Shown here piece by piece: positions 33,731 to 40,560 of a stretch of DNA of 40,560 nucleotides. This DNA is from Akkermansiaceae bacterium (GTDB taxonomy: Bacteria > Verrucomicrobiota > Verrucomicrobiia > Verrucomicrobiales > Akkermansiaceae), in contig SUVM01000004.1 of NCBI GenBank assembly GCA_015062015.1, positions 1 through 40,560 on the forward strand. The letters run 5' to 3'. The position numbers and the translations under genes are program-made. Within the stretch, counting starts at the first letter, position 1, and each line of letters begins with the position of its first letter. Under the pieces are notes generated by a model. The model ran no database searches. It saw only the letters and a program-made list of their open reading frames with translations, and had not been told where the DNA came from.

Positions 33731-35146
33731 ATGAACCAACAGGAAAAGGAAAAAAGCCTCTGGGCAGAGATTACGGAAGATCTGCGGCAGCATGGCAATG
33801 TGGCAGCGTACGGGTTCGAGACTTATATCTCACAGCTCACCCTCAAAAAAGACACCGGAACAAAGTTAGTGTTGGAATACCCGGCCGGGATGCTGGTGGA
33901 ATGGGTGGAGTCTTATTATGCCGCAGACATCACATTGTCTGCCACACGAGTACTGAAAGCAGCTCGAGAGCTCGAGTTTGTAGCGGCATCGCAAGATATA
34001 CCGCAACACACGGAAGAACCCGCCTTGGTAGCCCCCACAACCCCGGCTACCCCTGCCCTTGCCACGGAAAAAAAGAAGAAAAAGCGTAACAAGGCTCAAA
34101 ACGCCCCCAGCTGCAACAGCGGGCTCAACGCAGATTTTACATTCGACAGCTTTGTGGTTGGCTCTAACAGCGAATTTGCCGTTGCCGCCGCACACGCCGT
34201 GGTAAACGCCCCAAGCAGCATGTACAACCCGCTCTTCATCCATGGTGCATCCGGTTTGGGTAAAACCCACTTGCTGCAAGCCATCGGCAATGCTGCGCGA
34301 GAAAAAGACGAAAACCTGCAAGTTCTTTACGTCACCAGCGAGGACTTTACCAACAACTATATCGATGCCATATCGCGCAAAGGCGATGCGTTGAGCAACT
34401 TCCGCCGCAAGTACCGCAAAGCGGATATCCTGCTCATTGACGACGTGCAATTCCTCTCCCAAAAAGACAAAACGCAGGAGGAATTCTTCCACACCTTCAA
34501 TGCACTCTTTGCCAGCGGCAAACAAATTGTCTTGGCCTCCGATTGCCCTGCGGCAGAAATCTCTCGCTTAGATGATCGCCTCACCTCGCGATTTGAGCAA
34601 GGTCTTACCGTTGCCCTCAGCGTACCGGATTTGGAAACCCGCATCGCCATTTTGCGCAACAAACGCCGATTGTGGAAGGGCGACCTCATCTCCGATGAAG
34701 TTATCGAATACCTCGCCAAAAACATCACTCGCTCCGTGCGCCGCTTAGAGGGGGCCCTCATTCGCTTAGCTACCTTTGCCTCGTTCTCTCAAAAGAAACC
34801 CACGGTCATGGATGCCCGCATGCAGCTGCGCGATATGTTGCAGGAGGAAAAAAACATCTCCAGCGTCTCTATCTCCGATATCCAAAACTTAGTCGCCGCC
34901 GAGTTCAACATCAAAGTATCGGACCTCAATGGCCGCCGCCGCACCGCCAACATTGCTCATCCCCGCCAAATCGCCATGTTCCTGGCTCGCAAACATACCC
35001 AAATGTCGCTGCAAGACATCGGCGCAGCTTTCGGCGGACGCGACCACGGCACGGTTATCCATGCTGCCAAAACCATAGAAGATAAAATGACTCAGGATGT
35101 GCGACTTAAAGAAACCGTTACGCGCATCGCCACTCAATTTTCCTGA
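33731..35146 (+). CDS. dnaA: Chromosomal replication initiator DnaA
   Basis: A 471-residue initiator protein. Domain I covers about residues 1-85, a Lys-rich linker (114-122) sits in the variable domain II, and the AAA+ domain III follows. Walker A is GASGLGKT (172-179), Walker B LLIDD (234-238), and the arginine-finger region is DDRLTSRFE (281-289). Domain IV carries the DnaA-box-binding signature: RRTANIAHPRQIAMFLARK, then GAAFGGRDHGTVIHA. It binds DnaA boxes at oriC and opens the duplex. It is not beside dnaN, recF or gyrB here; the neighbours are thiL and an Rrf2 regulator. A long AT-rich leader precedes it and a strong terminator follows. Confidence 0.97.
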   Translation: MNQQEKEKSLWAEITEDLRQHGNVAAYGFETYISQLTLKKDTGTKLVLEYPAGMLVEWVESYYAADITLSATRVLKAARELEFVAASQDIPQHTEEPALVAPTTPATPALATEKKKKKRNKAQNAPSCNSGLNADFTFDSFVVGSNSEFAVAAAHAVVNAPSSMYNPLFIHGASGLGKTHLLQAIGNAAREKDENLQVLYVTSEDFTNNYIDAISRKGDALSNFRRKYRKADILLIDDVQFLSQKDKTQEEFFHTFNALFASGKQIVLASDCPAAEISRLDDRLTSRFEQGLTVALSVPDLETRIAILRNKRRLWKGDLISDEVIEYLAKNITRSVRRLEGALIRLATFASFSQKKPTVMDARMQLRDMLQEEKNISSVSISDIQNLVAAEFNIKVSDLNGRRRTANIAHPRQIAMFLARKHTQMSLQDIGAAFGGRDHGTVIHAAKTIEDKMTQDVRLKETVTRIATQFS

Positions 35147-35179
35147 TTTTTCGGCAAGCTCAAATCCTACTAACCCCAG

Positions 35180-35214
35180 AAAACCACTTTTTCCTATCAA
35201 AAAAGTGGTTTTTT
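35180..35214 (+). terminator. Terminator after dnaA
   Basis: A 13-bp perfect stem (AAAACCACTTTTT with AAAAAGTGGTTTT) and a 7-nt loop, ending in a T-run. It lies 33 nt after the dnaA stop and just before the Rrf2 promoter. Confidence 0.88.
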
Positions 35215-35217
35215 GGC

Positions 35218-35247
35218 TTGACAAATTCTGCCGTATGATGTTATAAC
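35218..35247 (+). promoter_or_regulatory. Promoter of the Rrf2 regulator gene
   Basis: A perfect TTGACA, 18 bp, then TATAAC, ending 12 nt before the ATG at 35260. The leader would be about 5-6 nt. Confidence 0.65.
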
Positions 35248-35259
35248 AAATAGCGACAT

Positions 35260-35697
35260 ATGTTGAAAATATCTACAAAAGGTCGCTATGCTCTCAGAAT
35301 CATGCTGGATCTTGCCCATCACTGCAACGAAGGGCCGGTGTCTCTGCGAGCAGTTGCCGAACGGCAGAACATAACGCTCAAATACATGGAAAGCATTATG
35401 TCTCTGTTACTAAGAGAAGAGCTTGTAGTAAGCACAAGAGGCAAATCGGGCGGTTACCGCTTAACAAAAGCTCCCAAGGAGTATAACGTGTACGACATTT
35501 TACATGCGGCAGAGGGCAATTTGGCGCCCGTACAATGTCTGGCCACATCGCGCAACGATTGTCCATTACAAGACACCTGCCCCACACTCCCCCTATGGGA
35601 GGGGTTAGATAAAATTGTAAAATCGTACCTCAAGGAATTTACACTTGATAAGGTGGATGCCAAGGCCGTACTGGAACACCGTTGTGACAGGCCATAA
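35260..35697 (+). CDS. Rrf2 family transcriptional regulator, probable Fe-S type
   Basis: A 145-residue winged-helix repressor/activator. The N-terminal helix-turn-helix region (about residues 1-70) has the family start KISTKGRYALRIMLDLA and the wing GKSGGYRL. Three cysteines, C93, C101 and C107 (C-x7-C-x5-C), lie where IscR, NsrR and RsrR hold an iron-sulfur cluster, so redox, NO or Fe-S status is a likely input. CymR-type members lack such a cluster. No isc, suf or nitrosative-stress genes are adjacent, so the regulon is not visible. It is a single-gene unit with its own promoter and terminator. A possible link with cysJ or the peroxiredoxin gene is speculation. Confidence 0.9.
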   Translation: MLKISTKGRYALRIMLDLAHHCNEGPVSLRAVAERQNITLKYMESIMSLLLREELVVSTRGKSGGYRLTKAPKEYNVYDILHAAEGNLAPVQCLATSRNDCPLQDTCPTLPLWEGLDKIVKSYLKEFTLDKVDAKAVLEHRCDRP

Positions 35698-35720
35698 CCA
35701 ACTCTGCTCTTAATGGCATT

Positions 35721-35750
35721 AACGGCGTACCAAGGTACGCCGTTTTTTTT
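35721..35750 (+). terminator. Terminator after the Rrf2 gene
   Basis: An 11-bp perfect stem (AACGGCGTACC with GGTACGCCGTT) with a minimal loop, followed by T8. It sits between the convergent Rrf2 and tatA genes. Confidence 0.9.
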
Positions 35751-35777
35751 GAAGGGGGGGAGGAAGAAAGAGAGAGG

Positions 35778-35987
35778 TTAATCTTTTTTGGGTTGGTCGG
35801 GTTTATCCTGCTCGGTTTCGGTAAGCTCTTTTTCGAACTCACGTTTGGCTTTGCGAAACTCGGCTAAACTACGAGCTAACCCGCGCGCAACCTCCGGCAT
35901 GCGCTTGGCTCCGAAAACCAAAAGCACCAACACAAAAAGAATAAACCAATGAGACGGCGAACCAAGATTTGCTAATACCGGGGTCAT
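35778..35987 (-). CDS. tatA: Twin-arginine translocase subunit TatA/TatE family
   Basis: A 69-residue protein with one N-terminal membrane segment (about residues 12-26, HWFILFVLVLLVF). Then come the conserved FGAKRMPEVARGLARSLAEF hinge and amphipathic helix, and a charged C-terminal tail (EKELTETEQDKPDQPKKD). TatA oligomers form the pore-like element of the Tat pathway that exports folded proteins. The start at 35987 is chosen because a promoter -10 lies 6 nt upstream; the longer open frame to 36302 reads through the divergent promoter region. No tatC or tatB gene is adjacent, so the rest of the system is elsewhere. Confidence 0.92.
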   Translation of the reverse strand: MTPVLANLGSPSHWFILFVLVLLVFGAKRMPEVARGLARSLAEFRKAKREFEKELTETEQDKPDQPKKD

Positions 35988-35993
35988 GCCCGA

Positions 35994-36022
35994 ATCATAC
36001 CTCCGCCACGCATACAACGCAA
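35994..36022 (-). promoter_or_regulatory. tatA promoter placed directly against the start codon
   Basis: On the minus strand, TTGCGT, 17 bp, then TATGAT, 6 nt before the ATG at 35987. It predicts a leaderless tatA mRNA. Confidence 0.6.
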
Positions 36023-36105
36023 GTAAAATCGTCCGCCGGCATATAAAAAGATACGGCAAAAAGAAAATCCGCCGGCAGAAAGAGCATGTAAGAAACGCTT
36101 TTTGT

Positions 36106-36134
36106 TTGCATAAATCGGGCATCAGTAGTAAAAT
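36106..36134 (+). promoter_or_regulatory. Promoter of the PPIase-aroA-dnaG unit
   Basis: TTGCAT, 17 bp, then TAAAAT, ending 7 nt before a GTG at 36142. This fixes an unusual GTG start and predicts a leaderless mRNA. Confidence 0.6.
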
Positions 36135-36141
36135 CCTGCGC

Positions 36142-37188
36142 GTGAAGTTAACACAGCTCAGGTTATACGCAATCAAACTGGCATTATACGGCGGCGGCTT
36201 ATTGTACTTAGCCGGCGACTTATTTTGGTGGCAAGGCCCCCTTTGGAGCACTCTGCACCAAGAATCCGAAGAAGCACAACAGCAAATCCGCAACACAGCC
36301 ATAGAAGTTTACGGCGAAAAAATTTCGCACAACGGCCTGCAACGCTTCACGGCAGAGCAAGCCTGCATCTGCGGACAACAGCCCGCCAATATAACCAAAC
36401 GCGCCCGTAACACCCTGATAACAGACCTCTTAATTCGGCTTAAAACCCGTTACAACGACTCCTCCGTACCGGACTTCGCCCAAGAGGCTACCGCCGCCGT
36501 TACCGAAGCAGAGAGCCGCGCTGCCTCGCCCGAGGCATTCGCGCAGCAACTGCAAACGCACGGCTACACCAAAAACACATTTACGCAAATGCTTGCCGTT
36601 ATCATGCGCGAGCAATACTATTTGCAGGAAACCTTAAAACAGCACTACACCGTATCGGATACCGAGGCTGCCACCCTGGCCGCGTATTTGGCGGATCGCT
36701 TGGTAATGCCCACGCATCGCCATGTGCGCCACATCTTTTTAGCCACGGCCGACAAAGACACCAACACCATACAACAGCAGGCAGAGCAACTGTTAAAACA
36801 GCTGCAAGCCTGCGACTCGCCGGAGACGCTTACTGCCACATTTACAGAGCTGGCAGCCCAATACAGCCAAGACCCGAGAACCGCGCAAACCGGCGGCGAC
36901 TTGGGGGATATTTATGTATACCCCACACCACCGCTGCCGGAGCTACACTTGTTCGGTCCGGAAGCCATACCGGCGCACCGGCCCGGCATTCTGCGCAGTC
37001 CGTGGGGTATTCACATCATCCTTGCCGGAGAAATAATCCCCCCACGCCCCTTAACACGAGAAGAATACGAGCCCAGCCTGCGCACAGCCATAGAGTCTTA
37101 CAAACGAGCAGAAGCCTTAAACTCTTGGATTAAACTGAATACTGCAGAGGCTCATCAGAAAAACAAAATACGTTACCATGAGCAATAG
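36142..37188 (+). CDS. Parvulin-type peptidyl-prolyl isomerase (SurA/PpiD-like), membrane-anchored
   Basis: A 348-residue protein starting at GTG. A single N-terminal membrane segment (about residues 8-25) anchors it, with the rest predicted periplasmic. A helical chaperone-like region (about 40-185) is followed by a parvulin domain at about 194-297: HVRHIFLA, then FTELAAQYSQDPRTAQTGGDLG, and the final PWGIHIILAGE. Such proteins help fold or deliver outer-membrane and periplasmic proteins. The open frame extends to 35986 but passes through the promoter; the GTG is 7 nt after a TAAAAT box, so it is preferred. The gene overlaps the aroA start by 11 nt, so aroA and dnaG are probably co-transcribed with it. 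Confidence 0.88.
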   Translation: MKLTQLRLYAIKLALYGGGLLYLAGDLFWWQGPLWSTLHQESEEAQQQIRNTAIEVYGEKISHNGLQRFTAEQACICGQQPANITKRARNTLITDLLIRLKTRYNDSSVPDFAQEATAAVTEAESRAASPEAFAQQLQTHGYTKNTFTQMLAVIMREQYYLQETLKQHYTVSDTEAATLAAYLADRLVMPTHRHVRHIFLATADKDTNTIQQQAEQLLKQLQACDSPETLTATFTELAAQYSQDPRTAQTGGDLGDIYVYPTPPLPELHLFGPEAIPAHRPGILRSPWGIHIILAGEIIPPRPLTREEYEPSLRTAIESYKRAEALNSWIKLNTAEAHQKNKIRYHEQ

Positions 37189-38488
37189 CACCCTTTCCGT
37201 CCACAAAATCCTGCATGGGCTGCAGGGCAACCTCACCGTCCCGGGAGACAAAAGCATCTCTCACCGCGTGGCGATTCTCGGGGCATTGGCCCATGGCTCT
37301 ATGCAGGTAACAAACTATCTGTGCAGTGAAGATTGCCTCAACACCCTCCGCGCTATGCAACAGCTCGGCGCGCAGGTTATCCCGGGAGATGCGCCCCAAA
37401 ACTTCACCATAGTCGGCACAGCCATGCAGCCCCATGCCCCGGCGCATGATATAGATTGCGGCAACTCCGGCACGGGGATGCGGCTGATGGCGGGCGTGCT
37501 GGCAGCCCTGCCCTTTGCCTCCCGAATGTACGGCGATGCCTCGCTGAGCAAACGCCCCATGCAACGCATCATCGCCCCCTTACAAGCCATGGGGGCGCGC
37601 ATCGAAGCCCAAGGTGCTAAAGAAGGCTGCGCCCCGTTACAAATTGACGGCAAAAGGCTTTCCCCCATCACTTACACCCTCCCCATGGCCAGCGCGCAGG
37701 TAAAAAGTGCCGTATTACTTGCCGGCATGCTTACCGGCGGCACCACAACCGTGCACCAACCGGCCATTACCCGAGATCATACCGAGCGACTCTTCGAGCA
37801 TTTTGGCATTCCTGCCACCATCTCCGACAACGGCCTCAGCATTTCCGTTACCGGGCCTGTAACTATAACGGCTAAAAACATTACCGTACCGGCAGACATA
37901 TCCTCCGCCGCGTTCTGGATGGTGGCAGCAGCCATAGTCCCCGGCAGCAAATTATGCCTTCGGGGTGTTGGCCTTAACCCCACACGCAACGCAATTCTGC
38001 GCGTACTGCAACGCATGGGGGCTCATATAGACATTACCCCCACCTGTACTGTCGGAGAGCCCTATGGCGACATCACCGTGCGCTATTCTCCGCACCTCAA
38101 AGGCACAGAAATACTTGCAGACGAAGTACCGAACCTGATAGACGAAATCCCCATTCTTGCCGTAGCCGCCGCTTTTGCCCAAGGACAAACCACCATCCGC
38201 AACGCAGCAGAACTGCGCGTTAAGGAGAGCGACCGCATTGCAACCACCGTGCAAAATCTACGCACGATGGGGGCTGCTGCAGAAGAATTTGAAGACGGGC
38301 TCGCCGTCTGCGGCGGTCAACCGCTACACGGTGCTGTGCTGGACAGCTTCGACGACCACCGCATTGCCATGAGCTTCCTCATTGCCGGTTTACAGGCAGA
38401 AGGCCACACCACACTGCTGCATTGCAAGAACATCAACACCTCTTACCCCGGCTTTGCAGAGCACCTGCACCGTTTTCTCAACGCTTAA
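37178..38488 (+). CDS. aroA: 3-Phosphoshikimate 1-carboxyvinyltransferase (EPSP synthase)
   Basis: A 436-residue enzyme that transfers enolpyruvyl from PEP to shikimate 3-phosphate, the sixth shikimate-pathway step. Motifs: PGDKSISHR near residue 22, the PEP-site DCGNSGTGMRLMAG near 90, GDASLSKRPMQR, SAQVKSAVLLAGML, RDHTERL, DEIPILAVAAAFAQG and RVKESDR. The GNSGTGMRL form recalls class II enzymes more than the GNAGTAMR of class I, though the decisive positions need alignment. It starts inside the end of the PPIase gene (11-nt overlap), and dnaG follows 9 nt later. No Shine-Dalgarno motif precedes it. Confidence 0.97.
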   Translation: MSNSTLSVHKILHGLQGNLTVPGDKSISHRVAILGALAHGSMQVTNYLCSEDCLNTLRAMQQLGAQVIPGDAPQNFTIVGTAMQPHAPAHDIDCGNSGTGMRLMAGVLAALPFASRMYGDASLSKRPMQRIIAPLQAMGARIEAQGAKEGCAPLQIDGKRLSPITYTLPMASAQVKSAVLLAGMLTGGTTTVHQPAITRDHTERLFEHFGIPATISDNGLSISVTGPVTITAKNITVPADISSAAFWMVAAAIVPGSKLCLRGVGLNPTRNAILRVLQRMGAHIDITPTCTVGEPYGDITVRYSPHLKGTEILADEVPNLIDEIPILAVAAAFAQGQTTIRNAAELRVKESDRIATTVQNLRTMGAAAEEFEDGLAVCGGQPLHGAVLDSFDDHRIAMSFLIAGLQAEGHTTLLHCKNINTSYPGFAEHLHRFLNA

Positions 38489-38497
38489 ACACCTGCC

Positions 38498-40357
38498 ATG
38501 GCCAGAATTACCGAAGAATGCGTCGCGCGCATCAAAGATTCTGCAGATATTGTAGACATTGTCGGCAACTGTATACAGCTGCGCCGCGCCGGTAATTCGT
38601 GGAAAGCCTGCTGCCCCTTTCACAACGAAAAAACACCATCTTTCCACGTTAACCCGGCACGGCAGAGCTTCCATTGTTTCGGTTGCGGCGTTGGTGGGGA
38701 CGCCATCCGCTTCCTGATGATGTTCGAAAACATCGACTACCCCACCGCCCTGCGCCGCGTGGCAGATAAAAACGGCATCGCTGTGGTAGAGGAAGACGAA
38801 AACCCCGAGCAACAACGCAAACGCCGTCTCCGTGCCCGTATCGTAGAGGCTAATCACCTCGCAGCAGACTACTTCCACCGCCAACTCTGCCGCAACCCGG
38901 AGGCCACCCATGTGCGCGCCTACCTCAAAGACCGCCACATCAATATAGAAATGGCCAAAGCCTGGCAACTCGGCTGGGCCCCACCCTCCTTCCTGCAATT
39001 TCAACAACTGGCTGCCTCTCACCGCTTGGATTCCGGATTGCTTACAGAAGCCTACCTTCTGCAAAACGGTAGCCGCGGCAACTACGCCGTCTTCCGGGAT
39101 CGTCTCATGTTCCCTATTCATAACATACGCGGAGAAATCGTCGGGTTCTCCGGTCGCATCATGGCAGAGGGCCAAGACCCGCGCAAGTACGTTAACACGG
39201 GAGATACCGTAGCCTTCCATAAGGGGGAGCTCCTCTTCGGGCTCTACAAAGCCACCGCCCACATTGCCAGAGCAGACATGACCGTCGTCATCTGCGAAGG
39301 GCAAATAGACGTCATTGCCTGCCACGAGAAAGCAGACATCCGCAACGCTGTTGCCGGCCTCGGCACCGCCTTTACGGATGAACACGCCAAAGCCCTGCGC
39401 AAATATGCCAAAAAGGCTATTCTGTGCTATGACGGCGACAACGCCGGCATCAAAGCCAGCGAAAAAACCTACCGCAAACTCGCCGCCACCGGTATGGAGG
39501 TTCTCATGGCAACTCTCCCCCCCGGCGAAGACCCGGATTCGCTCATCCTCCACAACGGCCCGGAGCCCCTGCGAGATGCCATCTCTCACGCCCGCCCCTA
39601 CTTAGAGGTACGGGCAGAAATAGAACAACGCCAAGCCGGCAATAATGCCGCTGCCCGCGCAGCCCTTGTTCCTCAGTTAGCAGACCTCGTTGCAGAAATT
39701 ACGGACCCTATCCGCCGCGATATCGTGATTGCCGATTTAGCCGTCCGGCTCAACACCGGGCTGGAGGAACTGCGAGCCACCGTAAACGAGATAATGCGCA
39801 ACCGCAAAGAAGCCCCCGGCTCCCCATACCCGCAAGATACCTACACAGAGGAAGAAGACTTCTCCATGCCGGGAGAATCTGCAGAGGACGGCAACCGGAG
39901 CGAGCCGCCCCCCCATCGGCACGTCGCCCCCATTCGCCTGCACCCCACCATACGCAACCTCATCGGCTATGCCGCTCGCAATACCGCAGCCCAACAAGCA
40001 CTTGTAGAAAGAATCGAAGAGCTGCAAGACCCCATCAACATGTTGCCCGGCGGTATTATCCTGCAAAAATTGCTCGAAACACTGCCCACCCCGGGGCAAA
40101 CCCCCGCTTGGCACGCCTTTGTACAGGCCTTACCACCGGAACAAGCCGCAGCCTTGGCCCATATGGATAACGAGCTGTTAGACATACCCGACGCAGACGA
40201 TTTCATGGCTCAAGCCTGCGCTCACGCAGCCGCAGATGCAGTAAAAGCCCGCATAGACGGTATCAAAACCGCCATCCGTGCCGGCAACATCACCCCGGAT
40301 GAAGTGGAACGCCTCTTCCGAGAGCTCAACGAGCTCCAACAGTTGCTTAATCATTAA
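38498..40357 (+). CDS. dnaG: DNA primase DnaG
   Basis: A 619-residue primase that makes RNA primers for replication. The N-terminal zinc ribbon is CHC2 type with C39, H42, C60 and C63. The RNA polymerase core follows, with the Toprim motifs EGQID (E267) and DGDNAG (D312, D314). A long helical C-terminal part (about 430-619) should bind the DnaB helicase; it carries an acidic, Pro-rich linker (about 445-475). Length is normal. It comes 9 nt after aroA, unlike the common rpsU-dnaG-rpoD order, so it probably shares the PPIase-aroA promoter. It runs convergent to a bioD-like gene with a 12-nt gap and no terminator I can see. Confidence 0.97.
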   Translation: MARITEECVARIKDSADIVDIVGNCIQLRRAGNSWKACCPFHNEKTPSFHVNPARQSFHCFGCGVGGDAIRFLMMFENIDYPTALRRVADKNGIAVVEEDENPEQQRKRRLRARIVEANHLAADYFHRQLCRNPEATHVRAYLKDRHINIEMAKAWQLGWAPPSFLQFQQLAASHRLDSGLLTEAYLLQNGSRGNYAVFRDRLMFPIHNIRGEIVGFSGRIMAEGQDPRKYVNTGDTVAFHKGELLFGLYKATAHIARADMTVVICEGQIDVIACHEKADIRNAVAGLGTAFTDEHAKALRKYAKKAILCYDGDNAGIKASEKTYRKLAATGMEVLMATLPPGEDPDSLILHNGPEPLRDAISHARPYLEVRAEIEQRQAGNNAAARAALVPQLADLVAEITDPIRRDIVIADLAVRLNTGLEELRATVNEIMRNRKEAPGSPYPQDTYTEEEDFSMPGESAEDGNRSEPPPHRHVAPIRLHPTIRNLIGYAARNTAAQQALVERIEELQDPINMLPGGIILQKLLETLPTPGQTPAWHAFVQALPPEQAAALAHMDNELLDIPDADDFMAQACAHAAADAVKARIDGIKTAIRAGNITPDEVERLFRELNELQQLLNH

Positions 40358-40369
40358 CAGGATTGCACC

Positions 40370-40560
40370 TCATGCCCGGAAAAGCGTTTCCAACAGCTCC
40401 GGGGCAAACTCATCCCCCTGAATAAGAGAGGCCAGCACGGGGACTCCGGTAACGTTTTCCAACAAATCGGCATTCGTTACAGCGGCGGTATCCCATTCCT
40501 CCCCGGGGTGGTTAAGCACAATACCGGCACAGGTGAGACCGGCATCTTGTATTGCCTTTA
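40370..40560 (-). CDS. bioD: Dethiobiotin synthase, C-terminal part (5' end outside window)
   Basis: The frame is open from the window edge to a TGA at 40370-40372; about 62 residues are seen. The stretch AGLTCAGIVLNHPGEEWD is followed by AVTNADLLENVTGVPVLASL, which matches the late part of BioD: the GxxxNG-like LN strand and the VPVLA strand. BioD carboxylates 7,8-diaminopelargonate to dethiobiotin in biotin synthesis. Only the last quarter is visible, so other P-loop proteins of the same fold are possible. It is convergent with dnaG. Confidence 0.65.
   Translation of the reverse strand, partial: KAIQDAGLTCAGIVLNHPGEEWDTAAVTNADLLENVTGVPVLASLIQGDEFAPELLETLFRA

Noticed and set aside
33601-34089. 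162-residue plus-strand frame overlapping the dnaA start
   Set aside because: It lies in the leader and in another frame of dnaA, with no family features.
35986-36141. N-terminal extension of the PPIase frame
   Set aside because: It spans the promoter, is very basic and lacks homology; a GTG 7 nt after the -10 box gives a proper membrane anchor.
35988-36302. Longer minus-strand frame upstream of tatA
   Set aside because: It runs through the divergent promoter region and adds sequence foreign to TatA; the -10 box lies 6 nt before the 35987 ATG.
1-40560. CRISPR arrays, tRNA or rRNA genes, insertion sequences
   Set aside because: No regularly spaced repeats, cloverleaf-like sequences, conserved rRNA stretches or transposase frames were seen in the gaps between genes.

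Overview
The window is a stretch of chromosome from a Gram-negative-type bacterium of intermediate GC content, with tight gene packing. It has an RND efflux pump with a lipoprotein adaptor, a periplasmic-type PPIase, a TatA subunit, menaquinone genes, and core replication genes (dnaA, dnaG) outside the usual dnaA-dnaN-gyrB layout. Several proteins (the DUF5069-like protein, the degenerate GTPase/GAP1-like cluster, the diverged UbiA-like protein) recall Verrucomicrobiota, perhaps an Akkermansia-like member. That placement is inference from memory of the families, not a search. No rRNA, tRNA, CRISPR array or insertion sequence was seen.

Layout. 1-2400: 3' end of cysJ with a terminator, an isolated tyrosine recombinase, and a 2-Cys peroxiredoxin preceded by two Fur/PerR-like inverted repeats. 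2743-6978: aroB, two tandem M29 aminopeptidases and a membrane-anchored metallophosphoesterase, probably one operon. 7008-11023: a small membrane protein and a squalene/phytoene synthase on the minus strand, then a HAD phosphatase and a PAS-PP2C phosphatase on the plus strand. 11132-12601: an unrecognised basic-tailed protein. 12755-16948: menD-menB-menC plus an unknown membrane protein that overlaps a convergent UbiA-like gene. 17842-24984: a DUF5069-like protein, a proline-rich tail-anchored protein, a lipoprotein containing two complete membrane-fusion modules in one chain, and the RND pump. 25129-33343: a seven-gene run of FHA-like/zinc-ribbon/degenerate GTPase, GAP1-like membrane protein, membrane coiled-coil protein, YfcE-like phosphodiesterase, phosphopantetheinyl transferase, CPBP protease and thiL. 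33731-40357: dnaA, an Rrf2 regulator, divergent tatA and PPIase genes, aroA and dnaG. The 3' end of a bioD-like gene enters from the right on the minus strand.

Two themes stand out. First, ten transcription-unit starts carry a recognisable -35/-10 pair with a 17-18 bp spacer, whose -10 hexamer lies only 6-12 nt before the start codon (an eleventh lies 20 nt before). This implies leaderless or near-leaderless mRNAs, and it corrects several start codons. Intra-operon genes also show no Shine-Dalgarno motif. Second, the 25129-30546 module looks like a diverged double-GTPase/GTPase-associated-protein system whose GTPase has lost P-loop and DxxG residues. It is the best candidate here for an undescribed system. 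The two-in-one adaptor protein of the RND pump is the next most unusual item.
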